This document shows, one piece after another, positions 1-3,739 of a stretch of 5,002 nucleotides of DNA. A program made the translations under genes and the position numbers. The stretch's first letter is position 1. The number at the start of each line of letters is the position of its first letter. This DNA is from Cyanobacteriota bacterium. GTDB taxonomy: Bacteria; Cyanobacteriota; Cyanobacteriia; Leptolyngbyales; Leptolyngbyaceae. The stretch covers positions 1-5,002 of the forward strand of contig JAIXVO010000526.1 of the NCBI GenBank assembly GCA_027482985.1, read 5' to 3'. Under the pieces are notes generated by a model. That model was given only the letters and a program-made list of their open reading frames with translations. It ran no database searches and was not told the DNA's origin.

Positions 1-442
1 CACGCGACAACGTCCGCCCCTTCACTCCTCCCAGGCTATAGGCAAAGACCACAAACAAACCTGTCGTCGGCACCTGGATCATCGTGCCCCGCTCTTTCGG
101 GAACTTGGCCGCATCCTCTTCCTTAATGGGGTCATCCGTTGCCCCAAAGTCAACGGTTTGCGCCAAAAATTGGTTAATCCCAGCGCCGCTCCCAATCGAT
201 TGGTAACTAACTTGCACATTCGGCTTCACTTGCCGATAGTCAGAAAACCAGCGTTGATACAGAGAGTTCGGCGCGGAAGCCCCCGCACCGCTAATCGAAA
301 TGGTGCCGCCACCGCCCGTTCCGGTTGCCGGACTGCCGCCCGTGGTGGGTGGCGCACTGGGACCACAGGACGCTAATCCAGCCGCGATCGCAATCGCCGC
401 AGTGGATAGAACCGAGCGACTGACGTTTGCCCAGGAAACCAT
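1..442 (-). CDS. pstS: Phosphate ABC transporter substrate-binding lipoprotein PstS (N-terminal part, cut by window edge)
   Basis: This is the periplasmic phosphate-capturing subunit of the high-affinity PstSCAB importer. 147 codons are visible, so I infer that more than half of the protein lies beyond the left edge. The ATG at 442-440 is preceded by GAGGAG at nine bases. Residues 1-26 form a lipoprotein signal: a hydrophobic Ala/Ile stretch (about 11-24) ends in the lipobox L23-A24-S25-C26, so C26 should be the lipidated first mature residue. A Pro/Thr/Gly-rich linker (27-46) follows, typical of tethered binding proteins. Next come PstS hallmarks: ISGAGAS.P..LY..W (48-65), Y.S.GSGAG..QF (80-92) with the phosphate-binding loop, DFGATDDP (98-105) and the strand IQVPTTGLFVVFAY (122-135). 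Its nearest upstream neighbour on the same strand is an SRPBCC gene, apparently separated by a terminator. Phosphate regulation is suggested by a candidate Pho box at 488-506. Family assignment is firm; whether pstC, pstA and pstB follow cannot be seen. Confidence 0.93.
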   Translation of the reverse strand, partial: MVSWANVSRSVLSTAAIAIAAGLASCGPSAPPTTGGSPATGTGGGGTISISGAGASAPNSLYQRWFSDYRQVKPNVQVSYQSIGSGAGINQFLAQTVDFGATDDPIKEEDAAKFPKERGTMIQVPTTGLFVVFAYSLGGVKGRTLSR

Positions 443-451
443 AATCTCGTT

Positions 452-457
452 CTCCTC
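452..457 (-). promoter_or_regulatory. Ribosome binding site of pstS
   Basis: On the minus strand this reads GAGGAG, nine bases before the ATG at 442. It is a near-consensus Shine-Dalgarno sequence and fixes the pstS start, because the reading frame carries no closer competing ATG and the lipoprotein signal begins directly there. Confidence 0.7.
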
Positions 458-487
458 ACATTGCAACTTCATCACCCTACACCCCTT

Positions 488-506
488 GCGTAAAGACCAG
501 GTTAAG
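488..506 (-). promoter_or_regulatory. Candidate Pho box (PhoB/SphR-type operator) upstream of pstS
   Basis: Read on the minus strand, the sequence is CTTAACCT-GGT-CTTTACGC, ending 45 bases before the pstS start codon. Cyanobacterial Pho boxes are known as 8-bp direct repeats close to CTTAACCT separated by 3 bp. The first half matches that consensus exactly and the second keeps 5 of 8 positions at the right spacing. A third repeat is not visible. The position upstream of pstS, a classic phosphate-starvation gene, supports the reading. No convincing -10 element was identified downstream; a TAGGGT at 474-479 is only a weak match. Confidence 0.5.
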
Positions 507-581
507 TGGGATGCGATCAGCAACATAAGTCGAATTGAAAGGTATTTCTGGCTACAGATACCCGTCCTAACTATGACCGAC

Positions 582-629
582 AAAAATTAATTATCTCAGA
601 TGTGAGTCTGGCAACAGGAGGACATCTGA
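582..629 (-). terminator. Candidate intrinsic terminator after the SRPBCC gene
   Basis: Transcribed on the minus strand, the arms TCAGATGT (629-622) and ACATCTGA (603-596) are an 8-bp perfect inverted repeat, starting four bases after the SRPBCC stop codon. The 18-base interior can fold further: a symmetric 4+4 internal loop, then CTG/CAG closing a TTGC tetraloop. A run of five T (586-582) follows, but about nine bases after the stem instead of directly adjacent, and the stem is only moderately GC-rich. It is therefore a plausible but not textbook terminator, and would insulate pstS from the upstream gene. Confidence 0.45.
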
Positions 630-633
630 AGGT

Positions 634-1206
634 TTAGGCGCAAATCACTTGCCGCATTGTCCGCATGTTGGCGGGTAAATCCCACTGAATGGCCTGTTGA
701 ATAAACAGACTGGGAATGGGAATCAGGGGGGTGGCCTGCACGTCATAAGTCAGCACAGTGCCACTGCCGCAATCCTGCAACTGGAGATCCGCCCCAAAGT
801 CAATAAAACTGCCAGACTCAAACTCAAATTCAATCCGCTGTTCCGCTGTTTCCACCACTCTTAAATACACTTCGACCTGAGCCGAAATAAACAGAAACGA
901 TTTACTGGCCGCTTGATACAGTCGTCGTTCTACCGTCAATGCGGACTCCTCGGGGGTGGCGACACTCAACACGCGACTGTGGGTGACATCCGGGAAGTAC
1001 TGTTGCCAGCGGGGATAGTCCACCAGTTGTTGCCAGACCCGCGATCGCTCCAATGGGACATACATCTTTGCGGTCACGCCTGCGCCCCAAGCCGTATGAG
1101 TGCGCGTTGCTAGCAGAATCTCACCTTGCAAGAGGGCGGGGGAGACGGGCAGCAGGGTCGCGGTGGGAGCCGGAGTGAGGGCGGGACGGGTAGACAATGC
1201 AGTCAT
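634..1206 (-). CDS. SRPBCC (START-like, polyketide cyclase/dehydrase-type) family protein
   Basis: This 190-residue protein belongs to the SRPBCC helix-grip superfamily, which binds hydrophobic ligands in a deep cavity; members range from polyketide cyclases and coenzyme Q-binding proteins to lipid carriers. The N-terminus (1-28) is rich in Ala, Pro and Thr and looks disordered. The fold appears from about residue 43: a first strand (GVTAKMYVPLE), the signature helix RVWQQLVDYPRWQQYFPDV (56-74), alternating strands up to about 158, and a long C-terminal helix (163-188) ending LPANMRTMRQV. No signal peptide or membrane segment is evident, so it is probably cytosolic. The ATG at 1206 has a GGAG eleven bases upstream, rather far but acceptable; the next Met (48) would remove the first strand. 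It is transcribed divergently from two small membrane-protein genes and ends next to a terminator-like hairpin. The ligand and any catalytic activity cannot be predicted from sequence. Confidence 0.82.
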   Translation of the reverse strand: MTALSTRPALTPAPTATLLPVSPALLQGEILLATRTHTAWGAGVTAKMYVPLERSRVWQQLVDYPRWQQYFPDVTHSRVLSVATPEESALTVERRLYQAASKSFLFISAQVEVYLRVVETAEQRIEFEFESGSFIDFGADLQLQDCGSGTVLTYDVQATPLIPIPSLFIQQAIQWDLPANMRTMRQVICA

Positions 1207-1345
1207 GCAGTTGCAAACTCCAGAGGTGAAGGAACGGGCGACGGGTTAGAGGGGCGACGAGTGAAATAAGGAATGGGGTAGCGATCGCAACGATTGATTG
1301 CGGTCTAACATCATCATGAATAACTTCCCAAAGCGTACTCCGATT

Positions 1346-1373
1346 TTGTCAAAAGTTATTGCGTGAAAATAAC
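1346..1373 (+). promoter_or_regulatory. Candidate sigma-70-type promoter for the small membrane-protein pair
   Basis: TTGTCA (1346-1351, 5 of 6 to the -35 consensus) is followed after 16 bases by AATAAC (1368-1373, 4 of 6 to the -10 consensus). Transcription would start near 1380 and give a leader of about 65 bases before the GTG at 1445. The -35 lies inside the palindrome TTTTGTCAAAA (1344-1354). On the other strand the palindrome offers a perfect TTGACA, but no good -10 was found at the proper distance toward the SRPBCC gene. Assigned by eye only. Confidence 0.35.
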
Positions 1374-1432
1374 GAGGAGTGTGAAGATCTGAAGAATATC
1401 AGTCTCGGCTTTGGCAGAGATCCACCCGCATC

Positions 1433-1436
1433 AGGA
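1433..1436 (+). promoter_or_regulatory. Shine-Dalgarno site deciding the start of the 64-codon gene
   Basis: AGGA ends eight bases before GTG at 1445 but only two bases before the in-frame TTG at 1439. Normal spacing therefore favours the GTG as start, making the product two residues shorter than the longest possible reading. Confidence 0.5.
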
Positions 1437-1444
1437 TTTTGCTT

Positions 1445-1639
1445 GTGAGTGAACCCATCAATCTGGTAATTCGGATCATTCTCCATATTGTGGGGATTGC
1501 CCTGATCATGATGGCAGTATTGGTGCTGCTGAAGGGCTTGGGACTGCTGAAGACGATCCCGGAGTATGTGGCCTGGGCGTTGGCATTATTGGCGATCGGC
1601 AGTGGCATGATTGCGGGTCTCCGCAGTGGTCGCAAGTAG
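1445..1639 (+). CDS. Small two-helix membrane protein, first of a tandem related pair (64 aa)
   Basis: I do not recognise a named family. The protein is 64 residues, starting with GTG chosen for its AGGA spacing (a TTG six bases upstream would add two residues). Two hydrophobic segments are clear, about 7-29 and 42-58, joined by the short polar turn K30-GLGLLKTIPEY-V42. The C-terminus ends with basic residues (LRSGRK), which by the positive-inside rule suggests a cytoplasmic tail. The segment KGLGLLKTIPEYVAWAL (30-46) aligns without gaps to RGVGLLGFIPGGVLWIL (26-42) of the next gene, with 9 identities in 17, so the two are probably paralogues. The genes are 44 bp apart on one strand and likely cotranscribed from a promoter near 1346-1373. 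Function is unknown; a small inner- or thylakoid-membrane protein is the most that can be said. Similar short hydrophobic ORFs are common in cyanobacteria. Confidence 0.72.
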   Translation: MSEPINLVIRIILHIVGIALIMMAVLVLLKGLGLLKTIPEYVAWALALLAIGSGMIAGLRSGRK

Positions 1640-1672
1640 CGGTGTAGCAGTTCTATGATTGACTGGAACCGC

Positions 1673-1678
1673 AAGGAG
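1673..1678 (+). promoter_or_regulatory. Ribosome binding site of the 56-codon gene
   Basis: AAGGAG sits five bases before the ATG at 1684. This is a strong Shine-Dalgarno at good distance and is one of the main reasons to believe that the very short reading frame after it is translated. Confidence 0.7.
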
Positions 1679-1683
1679 ACTTG

Positions 1684-1854
1684 ATGCCGAAACATCTCAA
1701 ACGCACAACGCAAATTTTTCTCGTCGCGCTGGGGCTGACGCTGTTGGTCTGGGTGCTGCGCGGCGTGGGGCTATTAGGCTTCATTCCGGGAGGGGTGCTC
1801 TGGATACTGATTTTTACCTGTATTCTGCTGGCGGTGCTGAGCAATATCCGCTAG
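1684..1854 (+). CDS. Small two-helix membrane protein, second of the tandem pair (56 aa)
   Basis: This 56-residue gene is short enough to be dropped by common length cutoffs. Support comes from the AAGGAG five bases before the ATG, a basic N-terminus (MPKHLKRTTQ) followed by two clean hydrophobic segments (about 11-25 and 36-53), and the motif RGVGLLGFIPGGVLWIL (26-42), which matches the preceding protein at 9 of 17 positions including the GLL, IP and V.W cores. A basic N-terminus and a hairpin of two helices suggest that both ends face the cytoplasm. The last 81 bp, coding the second helix and the stop, lie antisense to the final 26 codons of the YihY-family gene. The G of the stop codon TAG is the first base of a HIP1 palindrome (1854-1861). 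No terminator was seen downstream. Function unknown; the shared motif hints that the two products may act together, which is inference. Confidence 0.7.
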   Translation: MPKHLKRTTQIFLVALGLTLLVWVLRGVGLLGFIPGGVLWILIFTCILLAVLSNIR

Positions 1855-2775
1855 CGATCGCCCCCGCTCCAGCTGACTCCGCCGCATCCGCGCCCCAATG
1901 GTGACATTCAACTGCGCCCCAATCAGCATCGTCAAGGCTCCCAGTTGTAACCACAGGAGCAGGACAACGATCGCCCCGACGGCACCATAGACTCGGTTGT
2001 AGTTACCAAAGTTGGCGACATAGAGGCGAAAAATCCCCGAAAACAGCGCCCAGAATAGCGTTGCCAGAATTGCCCCCGGAATCAGTGGAGTGCCGCGCAA
2101 CCGCCGACTGGGGCCAAACCGATAGATGAAGGCAAAGGCCAGCGCCACCATGCCCAGGGCGATCGGCAAACTCAAGCGCGACCAGATCGTAAGCACACTG
2201 GGTTCCATCAGGTTCGATCGCTGCGCCAGATTTTCCACCAGTTGATCGCCCTGGGTGACAAACAACCGGACCGCCAGATCAGTCACGAAGACCATCAGCG
2301 AAGCGGCGACCAGCAGGACGATCGTGCCCACGGTTAACCCCAGCGACACCAGCTTGGCTTGCCAAAACGGGCGCAGTAAGGGCGGTGGCACCTGATGAAT
2401 TTGGTCGAGGGCACTCATGGTCGAACTCACGGCACCAGAAGCCACCCAGATCGCCACCACAAAACTGATCGATAACAACCCCTGACTGCTAGCCGGACTC
2501 AGTTCGCGCACAAAGCTGTCAATAATCTCTAAAACTTCCTGCGGCGCATACTTCACGAGTTGGGCACTGAGGCTCGTCAACGTTTGCTGCGACGACCCCA
2601 CCATGCCCACCACCGTCAGCAGTACGACGATCGCCGGAAACATGGCCAGGACTGAATTAAAGGCAATTTCAGCCGATAATCCGGGGAGCCGCTGCTGCCC
2701 CGATCGCACCACAATTTCTTGAATTGCAGCCCAGTTCAGGTGGCCAAAAAAGCGAACAAAGCGAGTGTTACGCAT
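1774..2775 (-). CDS. YihY/virulence factor BrkB family membrane protein
   Basis: A 333-residue polytopic inner-membrane protein of the YihY/BrkB family (the old 'ribonuclease BN' label for this family is an error). Its molecular function is not established; transport or envelope roles have been proposed. Six membrane segments are visible at about 40-60, 100-118, 143-168, 200-219, 230-254 and 262-288. Family signatures are LPGLSAEIAFNSVLAMFPA (30-48), where many members have an AA(A/S)L(A/S)Y-type first helix, and YGAVGAIVVLLLWL (263-276) followed by GAQLN (286-290). The N-terminal 39 residues and the charged tail (295-333) should be cytoplasmic. The tail after about residue 296 is outside the conserved core, and its last 26 codons overlap the oppositely transcribed 56-codon gene. 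The ATG at 2775 has no obvious Shine-Dalgarno, but the conserved region begins soon after it. It lies 52 bp downstream of the GNAT gene and is probably the last gene of that transcription unit. Confidence 0.92.
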   Translation of the reverse strand: MRNTRFVRFFGHLNWAAIQEIVVRSGQQRLPGLSAEIAFNSVLAMFPAIVVLLTVVGMVGSSQQTLTSLSAQLVKYAPQEVLEIIDSFVRELSPASSQGLLSISFVVAIWVASGAVSSTMSALDQIHQVPPPLLRPFWQAKLVSLGLTVGTIVLLVAASLMVFVTDLAVRLFVTQGDQLVENLAQRSNLMEPSVLTIWSRLSLPIALGMVALAFAFIYRFGPSRRLRGTPLIPGAILATLFWALFSGIFRLYVANFGNYNRVYGAVGAIVVLLLWLQLGALTMLIGAQLNVTIGARMRRSQLERGRSLADIAQHRQQNTGKNQYPEHPSRNEA

Positions 2776-2827
2776 ACAGGAAATCGGGGAAGCGCGGAGG
2801 GAATGGAGGACTCATCCGCGATCGCGT

Positions 2828-3415
2828 CTACGATAAATCATTCCTGGGGTTTTGATCTAAATCAGTAGTGCAGTTTACTTCAGTGGCGCTGCCGATCGCC
2901 TTCGCCATCCACAACGATTGCACTTGATAGCCTAATTGCTGGTAGAGCGTGACGGCAGGCTGATTGGTCTGAAATACTTGTAGACTAATTTGGCGATCGC
3001 CACGAGCTTGTGCCCATTGTTCCGCTTGAGCCATCAGCGCGTTGCCAATGCCCTGGCGGCGATGCGCCGGATCGACATAGAGGAGAAACACATGGGCATG
3101 GCGATCGCCGTTGAGTTGAGCGATCGCAGTGCCGACCCAGAGGCAGGCAATGGGGAGAACAGTGTGGCGAGTGGAAGGGAAGCCGCTCGGTGCAGTTGTT
3201 GGCGCGGTAGCGGAGGGTAATTCGACCCACCATAAGGGTGTTTCTGGCGAAAAGTAATGCTCGACCGTGATCGCCAGATGCGCCAGATCATCTTGTGCCG
3301 ATAATTCCCGGTAAGTGCGGTGCATGAATTTCAGCAACAAGGCGCGGTCCAGCGTGGAACCCTGCCGCAGCACATAGCCTGCGGGTAAGTGGACTGAGGG
3401 CGATCGCTCCACCAT
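2828..3415 (-). CDS. GNAT family N-acetyltransferase
   Basis: A 195-residue cytosolic acetyltransferase of the Gcn5-related fold, transferring an acetyl group from acetyl-CoA to an unknown amine (small molecule or protein N-terminus/lysine). Motif A is clear: strand HVFLLYVDP (108-116), then R119-R-Q-G122-I-G124, the R/Q-x-x-G-x-G/A pyrophosphate-binding loop, and helix NALMAQAEQWAQARG. Motif B follows: strand ISLQVF (143-148), N151, A154, Y158 and LGY (161-163). The N-terminal half (GYVLRQGSTLDRALLLKFM) has the usual first strand and helices, and a Ser/Thr/Pro-rich insert occupies about 69-86. The last 20 residues are polar and lie beyond the domain. The ATG at 3415 is six bases after the stop of the 76-codon gene, so translation may be coupled; no Shine-Dalgarno is visible. 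HIP1 palindromes occur four times inside it (2993, 3101, 3120, 3400). The substrate cannot be predicted. Confidence 0.9.
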   Translation of the reverse strand: MVERSPSVHLPAGYVLRQGSTLDRALLLKFMHRTYRELSAQDDLAHLAITVEHYFSPETPLWWVELPSATAPTTAPSGFPSTRHTVLPIACLWVGTAIAQLNGDRHAHVFLLYVDPAHRRQGIGNALMAQAEQWAQARGDRQISLQVFQTNQPAVTLYQQLGYQVQSLWMAKAIGSATEVNCTTDLDQNPRNDLS

Positions 3416-3421
3416 GCAGTG

Positions 3422-3652
3422 TTAAAGAGCCGCGTCGTCGGGTAAGCCATTCACCAGAGCAGAGAGGGCGGGGGGCAGGCTGGAGACTTTACCCGAGGTG
3501 GACAGTTGCGCTTTGGGCGACACCATCTCTTCCACCGGAGCCGGAGCTGCCATGTCATCCACTAGGAAGATGCGCGAACTGACTGCCAGCAAGGCGACCA
3601 AAAACACGAGAACAATCAACAAGGGTGCAATGTACTGCCGAAAAAACGTCAT
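3422..3652 (-). CDS. Hypothetical single-pass membrane protein (76 aa)
   Basis: I do not recognise this family. The 76-residue product begins MTFFRQYIAP and has one strong hydrophobic segment at about 8-28, followed by an acidic, Ala/Pro-rich region (V31-D-D-M-A-A-P-A-P-V-E-E-M) and a Ser/Thr/Pro-rich tail ending in PDDAAL. With a basic R5 before the helix and acidic residues after it, the N-in, C-out orientation is likely, leaving the tail in the periplasm or lumen. It could be an uncleaved anchor or a signal peptide; no clear cleavage or lipobox site is present. The ATG at 3652 is preferred over an in-frame TTG at 3661, which would add three residues. No Shine-Dalgarno is seen. It lies 87 bp after the AmpG-like permease and 6 bp before the GNAT gene on the same strand. 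The tight spacing to the GNAT gene, plus unbroken hydrophobic design, supports a real gene. Confidence 0.68.
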   Translation of the reverse strand: MTFFRQYIAPLLIVLVFLVALLAVSSRIFLVDDMAAPAPVEEMVSPKAQLSTSGKVSSLPPALSALVNGLPDDAAL

Positions 3653-3686
3653 GGGAACCAATTAAGAATTTTTATAGGAGGAAAGC

Positions 3687-3728
3687 AGAGCTGTTTTCTA
3701 AAATCTCGCTCAAGATTTGTAAAGCTCT
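3687..3728 (-). repeat. Nested inverted repeat between the permease gene and the 76-codon gene
   Basis: Two inverted repeats lie one inside the other: an outer AGAGCT (3687-3692) with AGCTCT (3723-3728), and an inner AAATCT (3701-3706) with AGATTT (3713-3718) around a six-base loop; TA/TA pairs can extend the inner stem with one bulge. Transcribed on the minus strand this would form a bulged hairpin 12 bases after the permease stop. It has no following U-run and is AT-rich inside, so it is not a convincing terminator. It could be an attenuation or mRNA-stability element, or chance. Confidence 0.35.
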
Positions 3729-3739
3729 CTCATTTCATC

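Noticed and set aside
300..590. Open frame of 96 codons on the plus strand across the pstS start region
   Set aside because: It runs antisense to the pstS signal peptide and through its promoter region, has no ribosome site or recognisable domain, and conflicts with a clear PstS N-terminus.
913..1113. Short frames on either strand within the SRPBCC gene
   Set aside because: They are alternative-frame shadows of a gene with a recognisable fold and have no independent support.
1386..1422. Possible hairpin GATCT/AGATC in the leader of the small membrane-protein pair, as a riboswitch or attenuator
   Set aside because: Only five base pairs close a 27-base loop, and a competing TCTC/GAGA pairing uses the same bases. 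There is no known riboswitch consensus.
1399..1713. Open frame of 104 codons on the minus strand opposite the small membrane-protein pair
   Set aside because: The plus-strand frames have ribosome sites, coherent membrane helices and mutual homology; the minus-strand frame has none of these.
3653..3661. TTG at 3661 as start of the 76-codon gene
   Set aside because: An ATG lies three codons downstream, and neither start has a ribosome site, so the ATG is preferred.
3662..3690. Promoter with TATAAA (minus strand) before the 76-codon gene
   Set aside because: The -10-like hexamer is good, but no acceptable -35 is found 16-18 bases upstream, so it is not called as a feature.
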